This document shows, one piece after another, positions 44,099-52,700 of a DNA stretch of 64,000 nucleotides. The stretch's first letter is position 1. Every line of letters starts with the position of its first letter. Position numbers and translations under genes: made by a program. The stretch covers positions 5,157,001-5,221,000 of the forward strand of contig NZ_CP114905.1 in the NCBI RefSeq assembly GCF_027497195.1, written 5' to 3'. The DNA is from Streptomyces sp. WMMC500 (lineage in GTDB: Bacteria; Actinomycetota; Actinomycetes; Streptomycetales; Streptomycetaceae). Below the pieces are notes generated by a model. The model ran no database searches. It saw nothing but the letters and a program-made list of their open reading frames with translations, and was not told where the DNA came from.

Positions 44099-44440
44099 TC
44101 AGCGCCCGTTGAACGGGCCGTAGGGCCCGTCGGAGCTGCTGCCCCCGCTGCGCCGGCCGCCGCCGACCTGCTTGAGCGCGGGCCGGACGTCCACCATGAA
44201 GACGATGGCCGCGATCAGCGCGATGATCGGCAGGAACGACATGATCGGGAAGATGACCATCACGGCGAAGCCGACGCCGAGGATGATCAGCCAGAACTGC
44301 TTGGTGTTCTTGTCGGCGGCGCGGTACGCGTCCTCGCGGGCCACGGCCGCCAGGAACAGCGCCGCCCCGGCGAAGACCGTCAGGGCCAGGCTGAGCAGCC
44401 CGAGCAACGAGTAGAAGCCAGAGATGAGCACGCGGTCCAC
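44099..44440 (-). CDS. DUF2516 family membrane protein
   Basis: This 113-residue protein has an N-terminal hydrophobic helix, DKNTKQFWLIILGVGFAVMV and a second pair of helices (LPIIALIAAIVFMVDVRPAL), the DUF2516 pattern in actinobacteria. The tail is Gly/Ser-rich. Function unknown. The GTG start at 44440 is close to the start of the family alignment. It lies downstream of a terminator that separates it from the HBHA-like gene. Confidence 0.85.
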   Translation of the reverse strand: MDRVLISGFYSLLGLLSLALTVFAGAALFLAAVAREDAYRAADKNTKQFWLIILGVGFAVMVIFPIMSFLPIIALIAAIVFMVDVRPALKQVGGGRRSGGSSSDGPYGPFNGR

Positions 44441-44496
44441 CGCCTATTAGTCCGACTCAGTGTTCAGGGATCCGGCGCAGACACCGTACCCGCATA

Positions 44497-44529
44497 ACGC
44501 CCCGGGCACGCGAGGTGTGCCCGGGGCGT
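44497..44529 (-). terminator. Terminator after the HBHA-like gene
   Basis: Perfect 13-bp stem ACGCCCCGGGCAC (44497-44509) with 44517-44529, loop GCGAGGT. It lies 5 bp after the end of the minus-strand gene. Confidence 0.8.
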
Positions 44530-44534
44530 ACTTT

Positions 44535-45164
44535 TCAGGAGTCCGTCTTGGGGGTCGTCTTCTTGGCGGCGGACTTCTTGGCGGTGCCGTTGGCGCCGGT
44601 CCTGGGGGTGCGCTTGCGGGGAGCGGCCTTCTTGGCGGCGGGCTTTTCAGCCGCGGGCCCGGCGGCGGCGGGCCCGGCCTCGTCGACGCCCTCGTCGGCG
44701 GCGCCCTTGTCCTTGTCGTCCGCGCCGGGCCGGATGATCTCGGTGGTCACCTGAACCGCGTCGGCGGTGTCGCCGCGCCACTCCGCGACCGCACCGCGGC
44801 CGCGCTCGGCCAGCTCGTCGTAGGTCTCGCGGGCCTTCACCGCGTACTCGGCGGCGCGGCCCACGCCCTGCAGCGCGAGATCCTGCGCCGACTCGCGCAG
44901 CTTCTTGATGTCGGTGTCCAGGTCGCCGAGCCGCTCGGCGACCTTCGCCTGCGCGTCCTTGGCCTGCTTCGACACCCGCTCCTGCACCTCACGCGGGTCG
45001 GTCTCGCGCATCGCGGACAGCCGCTCGGGCGCCTCGGCCCGCAGCCGCTCCACCAGCGCGGGCACCTCACGCAGCTTCTCCAGAGCCAGGTCGGCGGTGC
45101 CGGCGACGGCGTAGAGGGGCGTCGGGTCCTTGAGCGTCTTGCGTACGTCGTCGGTGATGGTCAT
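44535..45164 (-). CDS. Heparin-binding hemagglutinin (HBHA)-like protein
   Basis: This 209-residue protein is mostly helical (residues about 10-140) with coiled-coil pattern (DLDTDIKKLRESAQDLALQ). It ends in a Lys/Ala/Pro-rich tail (PAAKKAAPRKRTPRTG, KKSAAKKTTPKTDS), as in mycobacterial HBHA. HBHA is a surface adhesin; in non-pathogenic streptomycetes a role in septation or envelope organisation has been suggested for homologs. The start overlaps the XRE gene stop (ATGA), so they are coupled. Confidence 0.85.
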   Translation of the reverse strand: MTITDDVRKTLKDPTPLYAVAGTADLALEKLREVPALVERLRAEAPERLSAMRETDPREVQERVSKQAKDAQAKVAERLGDLDTDIKKLRESAQDLALQGVGRAAEYAVKARETYDELAERGRGAVAEWRGDTADAVQVTTEIIRPGADDKDKGAADEGVDEAGPAAAGPAAEKPAAKKAAPRKRTPRTGANGTAKKSAAKKTTPKTDS

Positions 45165-45628
45165 GGCGTTCTCCTCCGGTCGCTGGCGGGCTTCACGTCG
45201 CCCTCACCCCGCCCGGCACCCGGCCGCGGGGCGTCCCCGTTCGTCTGTCCCTCCTCCGCGTCCTCGCCCGCTTCGCGGGCGTTCTCCTTGCGGAAGGAGT
45301 CGTAGATCTGCAGCAGCACCTGCTTCTGCCGCTCAGTGATCGCGGGATCGGTGAGTATCGCGGTGTGCACCGCCATCCCGTCGACCCCGTCACCCCGGCG
45401 TTCGTCGAGGATCCCCGCCTGTACGTACAGGGTCTCGGCGGAGATCCGCAGCGCCTTCGCGAGCTGCTGCAGGATCTCGGCGCTGGGCTTGCGCAGCCCG
45501 CGCTCGATCTGGCTGAGGTACGGATTCGACACCCCGGCGGCGTCGGCGAGCTGCCGCAGACTGAGCCGCGCGCTGCGGCGCTGCTCCCGCAGGAACTCCC
45601 CGAGGTTGCCGACGTGTATCGAACCCAT
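45161..45628 (-). CDS. XRE family regulator
   Basis: This 155-residue protein has a clear HTH (about 8-65: FLREQRRSARLSLRQLADAA, SNPYLSQIERGLRKPS) and a tail resembling those of short streptomycete HTH proteins. The ATG at 45628 is favoured because the HTH lies just downstream. It is followed by the HBHA-like gene (ATGA overlap). The perfect 20-bp palindrome 30 bp upstream of the start is a probable autoregulatory operator. Confidence 0.9.
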   Translation of the reverse strand: MGSIHVGNLGEFLREQRRSARLSLRQLADAAGVSNPYLSQIERGLRKPSAEILQQLAKALRISAETLYVQAGILDERRGDGVDGMAVHTAILTDPAITERQKQVLLQIYDSFRKENAREAGEDAEEGQTNGDAPRPGAGRGEGDVKPASDRRRTP

Positions 45629-45658
45629 GCCCCGATGCTGCCGCACCCCTGCTAACTA

Positions 45659-45678
45659 TTGCAAGCACCTGCTTGCAA
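45659..45678. promoter_or_regulatory. 20-bp palindrome before the XRE gene
   Basis: TTGCAAGCA-CC-TGCTTGCAA, 9-bp perfect arms. The XRE protein encoded at 45161-45628 is the likely binder. Confidence 0.7.
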
Positions 45679-45695
45679 GTGTGTCGCACACCACA

Positions 45696-45715
45696 TATCG
45701 CGATACTATCGCGAT
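45696..45715. promoter_or_regulatory. Two ATCGCGAT palindromes spaced 11 bp
   Basis: TATCGCGATA (45696-45705) and ATCGCGAT (45708-45715) lie one helical turn apart in the divergent XRE/MerR-PP2C region. The cognate protein is unknown. Confidence 0.6.
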
Positions 45716-45835
45716 TCTCACGGGGTGTGGGAGCAGGGGTAGGGGCGAGGTGGCCCGGCGGCGGTTGACCTTCACCCTCGGGGAAGCCGCAGCATCGGTG
45801 GGGCCGGGCAGCCGCCCGGCAGGAGGAGGGACGGC

Positions 45836-46912
45836 ATGGGGTTGCTGACCATCGGGGCGTTCGCGAAGGCGTCGCGGCTGTCGCCCAAGGCGCTGCGGCT
45901 CTACGACGAGCTCGGCCTGCTGGTCCCCGCCCGCGTCGACCCGGTGACCGGCTACCGCCTCTACGCACCGGCGCAACTGGAGCGGGCCCGGCTGGTCGCC
46001 TGGCTGCGGCGGCTCGGGATGCCCCTGGCCCGGATCCGGCACGTCTGCGCGCTGGACGCCGGGCCGGCCGCGGAGGAGATCCGGGCGTTCTGGGCGCAGG
46101 TCGAGGCCGACACCGCCGCGCGGCGGGAGCTGGCCGCCTTCCTCCTCACTCACCTGTCGTGGAAGGAACCCGCCATGCCCCTGGGAATCCGTTACGCCGC
46201 ACTCTCCGAAACCGGCCTCGTACGCGAGCACAACCAGGACACCGCCTACGCCGGGGACCGGCTGCTCGCCGTCGCCGACGGGTACGGGAGGCAGGGAGCC
46301 ACCGCGAGCGCGGCTGCGGTCGACGCGCTCAAGCGCCTGGAGACCGACGGCATCCCGGCGGGCGGGCTCCTCAACGTCCTGCAAGACGCGATGGAAGAAG
46401 CCGAGCGGGCCGTGCGCGGCGTCGGCCAGGCCGGGTCACCAGGCGGCTCCCCGGCCGGGGACGCCGGGACCACGCTCACCGCGATGCTCTGGACGGGGTC
46501 GCAACTCGCCCTCGTCCACATCGGCGACTCCCGCGCGTACCTCCTGCGCGACGGCGGGCTGTTCCGGATCACCCACGACCACACCCTCGTGCAGTCGATG
46601 GTCGACGAAGGACGCCTCACCCCGGCGGAAGCCGCCTCCCACCCCGAGCGCTCGCTGCTGGTACGCGCCCTGGGCGAGGGAGCCGACACCACCGCGGACC
46701 TGCGCCTGCACGACGCCCGGCGGGCGGACCGGTACCTGCTGTGCTCCGACGGGCTGTCGGCCGTCGTGCCGGACGACGAGATCCGCCGGGTGCTCTCCGG
46801 GGGCGGTGCGCCCGAGCAGACGGTCCGGGCCTTCGTCGCTCTCGCCAACGGCTCCGGCGGTCCCGACAACGTGAGCTGCGTGGTGGCCGACGTCGTGGAG
46901 GTGCCGGGGTAG
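45836..46912 (+). CDS. MerR-type HTH fused to PP2C phosphatase
   Basis: This is a 358-residue protein. Residues 1-105 are a MerR-type winged HTH (LTIGAFAKASRLSPKALRLY, PARVDPVTGYRLY). Residues 115-358 are a PP2C Ser/Thr phosphatase with EHNQDTAYAG, VADGYG, GDSRAYLLRDGG, LCSDGLS and GPDNVSCVVADV, so the metal-binding aspartates are kept. An internal ATG at 46175 (Met114) has a good Shine-Dalgarno (GGAAGG, 46161-46166) and could give a free 245-residue phosphatase. The combination suggests phosphorylation-linked transcription control. Confidence 0.92.
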   Translation: MGLLTIGAFAKASRLSPKALRLYDELGLLVPARVDPVTGYRLYAPAQLERARLVAWLRRLGMPLARIRHVCALDAGPAAEEIRAFWAQVEADTAARRELAAFLLTHLSWKEPAMPLGIRYAALSETGLVREHNQDTAYAGDRLLAVADGYGRQGATASAAAVDALKRLETDGIPAGGLLNVLQDAMEEAERAVRGVGQAGSPGGSPAGDAGTTLTAMLWTGSQLALVHIGDSRAYLLRDGGLFRITHDHTLVQSMVDEGRLTPAEAASHPERSLLVRALGEGADTTADLRLHDARRADRYLLCSDGLSAVVPDDEIRRVLSGGGAPEQTVRAFVALANGSGGPDNVSCVVADVVEVPG

Positions 46913-46959
46913 GAGGCGGGCCGCCGGATCCGCTGTGCGCGGCGGGTGCGCGCCCGCGG

Positions 46960-47817
46960 CTAGGCGAACGTGTACGTCGTCCAGTCGGAGTGCACCCCGT
47001 AGCCGAGGCGCTGGTACAGCGCGTTGCTCGTCGGGTTGGTCGCGTCGGTGAACAGGGCCGCCTCCGTGGCGCCCGCGGCGAGCGTCGCGCGGGTCACCGC
47101 CGCCGTCACCGCGGCGGCGTAGCCGTGGCCGCGGTGGGCGGCCGGGGTGTAGACCGGGTCGACCTGGGCCAGCCCCGCGACCGGCGGGTTGACGCCGGCC
47201 ATGGAGACCGGCGTGCCGTCCGGGGTCTCCCAGAAGGTGTAGCGCTTGTCGGCGTAGCGGGTCGTGGGCCAGGTGCCCGCGTCGATGGTGACGTCCTCGC
47301 CGACGTCGGCGGCGAAGCCGCGGCAGAAGTCCATGAGCTGCTCCCGGTCCCCCTCGCCCGCCTCCCGCGCCCGCCCCGGCGGGGCGGGGTCCGGCGGCGT
47401 GAGCGTACCGAGGCGGCGCAGCCGGAGGCGGACGGCGGGGGTGGGCGTCGCGCCCGTGTGGTGCTGCCAGGCCGTCGCGAAGGCCGTGGCGGTGTCGTGG
47501 TCGCCGCCGACGGACGGGACGGGGTGGCCGAGCGCCGCGAGGCGGGCGGCGAGGGAGCCGGCCTGGTCCGCGGTGAGCGGGGTGAGGCCGAGGCCGCGGC
47601 CCGGCAGTTGGTGGCAGGTGCCGTGGACCGACCCCGCCTGCGCCAGCCGCCCCAGCAGCGGGCGCCCGCCGCCGTACGGTCCCGTCCCCCGCTCCCGCAG
47701 CCTTGCCGCCCAGGTCAGCGCCATGATGTGCGGTACGGGCCGGGCGCGCAGGAACTCCCCCGCCGCGGCCAGGAATTCGTCGAGGTCCCCGGTGAGCTGC
47801 CAGCCGTCCGCGCGCAT
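46960..47817 (-). CDS. GNAT family N-acetyltransferase
   Basis: This is a 285-residue two-part GNAT. The N-terminal half is a degenerate GNAT-like domain with HIMALTWAARLRERG. The C-terminal half has the acetyl-CoA loop YTPAAHRGHGYAAAVTAAVT and ATNPTSNALYQRLGYGVH. Substrate unknown. The ATG at 47817 (MRADGWQLTGD) is the best family start. It lies downstream of the TetR gene on the same strand with a 44-bp gap. Confidence 0.85.
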   Translation of the reverse strand: MRADGWQLTGDLDEFLAAAGEFLRARPVPHIMALTWAARLRERGTGPYGGGRPLLGRLAQAGSVHGTCHQLPGRGLGLTPLTADQAGSLAARLAALGHPVPSVGGDHDTATAFATAWQHHTGATPTPAVRLRLRRLGTLTPPDPAPPGRAREAGEGDREQLMDFCRGFAADVGEDVTIDAGTWPTTRYADKRYTFWETPDGTPVSMAGVNPPVAGLAQVDPVYTPAAHRGHGYAAAVTAAVTRATLAAGATEAALFTDATNPTSNALYQRLGYGVHSDWTTYTFA

Positions 47818-47861
47818 TGCCTCATGATCCCCCGGCGGCCCGCCGGGGGAAAGCCCCGCGA

Positions 47862-48665
47862 TCAGTCCGGGCGGCGGGCGGCGATCAGCGCCTCGACGCC
47901 GTCGAGTACGCGCTCCAGGCCGAACGCGAACTCGTCGTAGTCCGAGGGGTTCTGCGGCGCCTGCACGTCCGGCTCGTCGAAGGCGCCGCCCTCGACCGCT
48001 GTGCGCAGGTGCGGCAGGCGGCCGGTGTCGGAGACCCGGAGCAGGAAGGTGCTGTACTCGTTCATCAGCCGCTCCATCTCCGGCCTCCCGCCCATCGCCA
48101 GGGCGATCGTCACCTCCGCGCGCACCTGGTTGCTCACCAGCAGCGCCGTGGCCACCTTCTCGAACTCCGTGAGCGGGGTGTCGCGGAGGATGTACAGGGC
48201 CTGGTCGAGGGCCGCGAGCTGGTTCGGCGTGACCGGCGGGCCGCCGCTCGGGATGTGCGCCACGGCCCACGGGTGCGCGAACATCGCGGTGCCGATGGCC
48301 TGGTACCAGTGGCGCAGCCCCGCCCGCCAGTCGCCCTCGACGTCCCGCGGCAGCGGCGGCGGCGGGCCGAAGGCGCCGTCGACCATGAGCGTGACCAGCT
48401 CGTCCTTCGTGGCCACGTACCGGTACAGCGCCATCGTCGAGACGCCCAGCTCCTTGGCCACCCGGCCCATCGACGCGGCCTCCAGGCCCTCCGCGTCCGC
48501 GACCGCGACGGCCGCCGCCACGATCCCGTCCAGCGTCAGCCCCCGCTTCGGCCCCTTCTGCGGCCGGGGCCGCAGGCCCCAGGCGGCTTCCACGCTGGCG
48601 GGGACGGCTCCGCTGCCGCGCTGCTCGTCTTCGCCGTCCTTGTGAGCGGTGTCCCTGGCGTCCAT
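47862..48665 (-). CDS. TetR family regulator
   Basis: This 267-residue regulator has the HTH at about 43-85 (LDGIVAAAVAVADAEGLEAA, GVSTMALYRYVATKDELV) and a TetR_C ligand-binding domain typical of regulators of antibiotic exporters. The N-terminal 35 residues are disordered. It is divergent from an ABC-2 exporter, with two identical-type 16-bp sites in between. Confidence 0.9.
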   Translation of the reverse strand: MDARDTAHKDGEDEQRGSGAVPASVEAAWGLRPRPQKGPKRGLTLDGIVAAAVAVADAEGLEAASMGRVAKELGVSTMALYRYVATKDELVTLMVDGAFGPPPPLPRDVEGDWRAGLRHWYQAIGTAMFAHPWAVAHIPSGGPPVTPNQLAALDQALYILRDTPLTEFEKVATALLVSNQVRAEVTIALAMGGRPEMERLMNEYSTFLLRVSDTGRLPHLRTAVEGGAFDEPDVQAPQNPSDYDEFAFGLERVLDGVEALIAARRPD

Positions 48666-48682
48666 GAAGGAAGTTTACGCCA

Positions 48683-48698
48683 TACGCAGTGCCGTGTA
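48683..48698. promoter_or_regulatory. TetR operator 1
   Basis: TACGCAGTGCCGTGTA, with 5-bp imperfect arms TACGC/GTGTA. Its centre is 21 bp from that of site 2. Confidence 0.65.
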
Positions 48699-48703
48699 TG
48701 CTC

Positions 48704-48719
48704 TACGCAGTAGTGTGTA
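48704..48719. promoter_or_regulatory. TetR operator 2
   Basis: TACGCAGTAGTGTGTA has the same 16-bp layout as site 1. A further TACGCA half-site is at 48725-48730. Confidence 0.65.
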
Positions 48720-48755
48720 AGGTATACGCAGAAAGCCACGGAGAAAGGGGGAGCC

Positions 48756-49689
<934 letters not shown>

Positions 49690-49697
<8 letters not shown>

Positions 49698-50454
49698 CGC
49701 CCTGGCCCACTCGGCGACGATGGTCGGCCGCTCCGTGCGGCTCAGCTCCCGCAACCCCGATGCCGTGATCACCGCGCTGGCGCTGCCCGTGCTGCTGATG
49801 CTCGTCTTCGTCTACCTCTTCGGAGGTGCGATCGACACCGGCGGGGGCTACGGGCGTTACGTCGACTACGTCGCCCCCGGCGTCCTCGTCCTGTGCGCCG
49901 GCTTCGGCGCCGGCACGACGGCGATGAGCGTCGCCGACGACATGAAGGGCGCCGTCATCGACCGCTTCCGCTCCCTCGACGTCGGCGGCACCGCGATCCT
50001 CGCCGGCCACGTCGCCGCCAGCGTCGTGCGGAACCTGGCCGCCACGGTGCTGGTCTTCGGGGTCGCCTTCGCCATCGGCTTCCGCCCGGAGGCCGGCGTC
50101 GGCGGCTGGCTGGCGTCGGCGGGCATCCTGCTGGCGGTGATCACGGCCATATCGTGGGTCGCGGCGGCGGTCGGCCTGCTGGCCAACTCCCCGGAGGCGG
50201 CGGGCGGCTTCACGTTCTTCCTGGCCTTCCTGCCGTACCCGTCGAGCGCCTTCGTCCCGGTCGACTCGATGCCGGGCTGGCTGCACGGCTTCGCCGAGCA
50301 CCAGCCGCTGACACCGGTGATCGAGTCGCTGCGGGGACTGTTGCTCGGGCAGCCGGTGGGCGGCAGCCCGTGGGAGGCGCTGGCGTGGTGCGCGGCGCTG
50401 GCGGCGGCGTCGGTGGCGGCAGCGGCGGTGCTGTTCAGGAGGCGGATGACGTGA
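49690..50454 (+). CDS. ABC-2 type exporter permease
   Basis: This is a 254-residue membrane permease with six helices, including VITALALPVLLMLVFVYLFG and YPSSAFVPVDSMPGWLHGF, the latter the DrrB-like loop. It is coupled to the ATPase and ends at a small GGTCC-TTT-GGACC hairpin. Confidence 0.92.
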
Positions 50455-50470
50455 GGCGGGCGAGGGCCCC

Positions 50471-50483
50471 GGTCCTTTGGACC
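50471..50483. terminator. Small hairpin between convergent genes
   Basis: GGTCC-TTT-GGACC, flanked by complementary GAGG/CCTC, between the permease and ankyrin genes. Weak by itself. Confidence 0.5.
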
Positions 50484-50484
50484 C

Positions 50485-50889
50485 TCACACGCCGCCGAAC
50501 AGCTCCAGCAGCTCCGTCCGGCCGGCCACCCGCGCCGCCGCGACCGCCGACGGCGATCCGGCCTGCGGATCCGCCCCGTGCCGCAGCAGCACCCGCACGA
50601 CCTCGTCGGCCCCGACCCGCACCGCCGCCGCCAGCGGCGTCGCACCCACGGCCCCGACCTGGTCCGCGTCGGCCCCCCGCTGCAGCAGCGCGGCGACGGT
50701 CCCGGGGTGCCCGTGCACCGCGGCGAGCATGACGAGGCTGTCCCCGCCGTCGTCGCGCAAACCGGCCGGCACGCCTGCGTCCACGTAGGCGGCCAGCGTG
50801 TCGGTCTGCCCCTGCCGGGCCAGCTCGAAAGCCTTGGTGGCCAGCTCGAACACGGCGGGATCGTGCGCGGGCTCGTCGGCTCCGTTCAT
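50485..50889 (-). CDS. Ankyrin repeat protein
   Basis: This 134-residue protein has three to four ankyrin repeats: GVPAGLRDDGGDSLVMLAAV, GADADQVGAVGATPLAAAV and GADPQAGSPSAVAAARVAG. It is a probable protein-binding module. It lies 31 bp after a HAD hydrolase gene on the same strand and is probably the last gene of that operon. Confidence 0.9.
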   Translation of the reverse strand: MNGADEPAHDPAVFELATKAFELARQGQTDTLAAYVDAGVPAGLRDDGGDSLVMLAAVHGHPGTVAALLQRGADADQVGAVGATPLAAAVRVGADEVVRVLLRHGADPQAGSPSAVAAARVAGRTELLELFGGV

Positions 50890-50920
50890 GCCGTCACCCT
50901 ACGACGCGCATGCCTCCGCG

Positions 50921-51760
50921 CTACGTGACCGCCACCCGCCCGGCCGGTGCCAGCTCCGCCAGCGCGGCGACGGCGGGCGGCGCGCCCGGCAGTTCGCGCA
51001 GCAGCCGCCGCTTCTCCGGCTCGCGGTGGTAGCCGCAGAAGGCGACGCCGGCCGCGGCGGCGGCAGCGGCGTCCGCGGGGGAGTCGCCGACGAGTACGCA
51101 GGCGTCGGGCCGGACCGGCCAGTACGCGAGCGCGCCCTGCAGCACGGTCGGGTCCGGCTTCATCAGTCCCGCGTCGTCGGGGCGGCCGACGACCGGGCCG
51201 TCCTCGAACCAGCGGGCCAGCCGGGCGCGTTCGAGGAACACCCGGATGGCCGGTTCGGAGTTGTTGGACGCGACGCCGAGGAGCACGCCGCGGTCCGCGA
51301 GCCGGGCGAGCAGGCCGGCGGCGCCGGGAGTGGGCACGGCGGTGGCGCCGGCGGCGGCGAGTTCGAGCTCGTCCAGCCGCTTGCGCATGGCGGCGACGAC
51401 GGGGTGCTCCGGCTGGCCGCCGTGGCGCAGCGCGGCGGTGGTGCGGCGGTACACCTCGTGCGGGTCGGGCAGCGGCGCGAGCCGGGCGCGCAGGTCGGGC
51501 AGCTCGTCGAGCAGGGTGCGCAGTTCGTCGGCGAAGCCGGGGGCGAGGCTGGCGGGCCCGCCGGGCGGCCCGGCGAAGAACCGGCACAGCGGCCCGTCGA
51601 AGTCGAGCAGGACGCAGCGCGCCCCGGCCAGCGGATCCACCCGCGCGGGCGCGGGGCGGGCCACGGGAGCCGGGCGATCCGCCGCGCCGTCCGCGGCGGG
51701 GTCGCGGCGGTCGGCGCGGCTTTCGGGAACGGCGAAACGGCCGTTGTCAGGGCGTGTCAT
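50921..51760 (-). CDS. HAD superfamily hydrolase
   Basis: This is a 279-residue protein with an extra N-terminal tail. Motif I is VLLDFDGPLCRFF, motif II GVASNNSE, and motif III region KPDPTVLQGAL then VGDSPADAAAAAAAG. It is a phosphatase-like HAD with a helical cap. Paralogous to the next gene upstream; both share DFDGP(L/V)CR. They probably hydrolyse phosphate esters related to the kinase of the operon. Confidence 0.9.
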   Translation of the reverse strand: MTRPDNGRFAVPESRADRRDPAADGAADRPAPVARPAPARVDPLAGARCVLLDFDGPLCRFFAGPPGGPASLAPGFADELRTLLDELPDLRARLAPLPDPHEVYRRTTAALRHGGQPEHPVVAAMRKRLDELELAAAGATAVPTPGAAGLLARLADRGVLLGVASNNSEPAIRVFLERARLARWFEDGPVVGRPDDAGLMKPDPTVLQGALAYWPVRPDACVLVGDSPADAAAAAAAGVAFCGYHREPEKRRLLRELPGAPPAVAALAELAPAGRVAVT

Positions 51761-51803
51761 GGGCGGCTTCGGGGTCGCGTACGGGAAGGGCGGGACGAAA
51801 GCG

Positions 51804-52667
51804 TCAGCGGTCCTGCGGGTCCTGCGGCTCCCGCGGGACCGGCGGTGCCGGAGGCCCGGGCGGGGCGGGCGGGGTCTGTGCGCCCGGCGGATCCGGCCAG
51901 CCCGACGAGCCGGGTGGGAACGGCGGGCCGTGCGGAGCCGACGCGTCCGGTGGACCCTGCGGATCCGGAGATCCCGGCGGGGACGGTGGTGCGGCCCCGT
52001 TCATCAGCTCCCCCAACCCGTGGACGACGAGGTCGGCGCGCCCCGTCCCGAAGGCGGTGGCCTGGGGCGAGGGGACGAAGCCGACGAAGGAGACGCGGGC
52101 GGTGCGGGCGGCCTGGAGGTCGGCGGCGGTGTCGCCGATCATGACCGTGTCCTCGGGCGCGGCTCTCGTGGAGGCCAGCGCCCGGTGCAGGCAGTGCGGG
52201 TCGGGCTTGAGGTGCTTGGCGTCGGCGGTCCGGCCGTGTATGTGGGGGCCGAAGTGCTCGGCGAGGCCGATCCGGTGGAGGTAGGCGCGTACGGACCGCT
52301 CGGAGTTGTTCGTCGTCACCGCTATCTGGCGGCCGGACCTCACCAGCCGGGTGACCAGTTCGTACGCCCCGGGCGTCGCCCGCGCGGTGACCACCGCCGT
52401 CAGCTCCTCCTCGGTCAGCAACTGCTCCAGTGCCACCGCCGCCCCGTCCCTCCCCGGCGCGTGCGCGACGTGGCCGAGCACCCGGTAGGGGTCGGTCTGC
52501 CCCGCCACCGCGGCCCACAGGTCCGTCTCGCCCAGCTCCGCGAGCCGCCGCCGCATCCGGTCGGCCACCGCCGCGGGCGGGTGTCCGTGGAAGAGCCGGC
52601 AGACGGGCCCGTCGAAGTCGAACAGAACGCACTTCGCGGACTGCAGGAGCGCGTGGAGATCGGCCAC
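51804..52667 (-). CDS. HAD superfamily hydrolase
   Basis: This is a 287-residue HAD. Motif I is VLFDFDGPVCRLF, motif II VTTNNSE, motif III KPDPHCLHRALA followed by IGDTAADLQAAR. A Pro/Gly-rich C-terminal tail is disordered. It lies between a phosphotransferase and another HAD gene with 33- and 43-bp gaps, suggesting a kinase-phosphatase gene set. Confidence 0.9.
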   Translation of the reverse strand: MADLHALLQSAKCVLFDFDGPVCRLFHGHPPAAVADRMRRRLAELGETDLWAAVAGQTDPYRVLGHVAHAPGRDGAAVALEQLLTEEELTAVVTARATPGAYELVTRLVRSGRQIAVTTNNSERSVRAYLHRIGLAEHFGPHIHGRTADAKHLKPDPHCLHRALASTRAAPEDTVMIGDTAADLQAARTARVSFVGFVPSPQATAFGTGRADLVVHGLGELMNGAAPPSPPGSPDPQGPPDASAPHGPPFPPGSSGWPDPPGAQTPPAPPGPPAPPVPREPQDPQDR

Positions 52668-52700
52668 ATCTCTCCATAAGTCGGTTGCCCCGGGGCGTGG

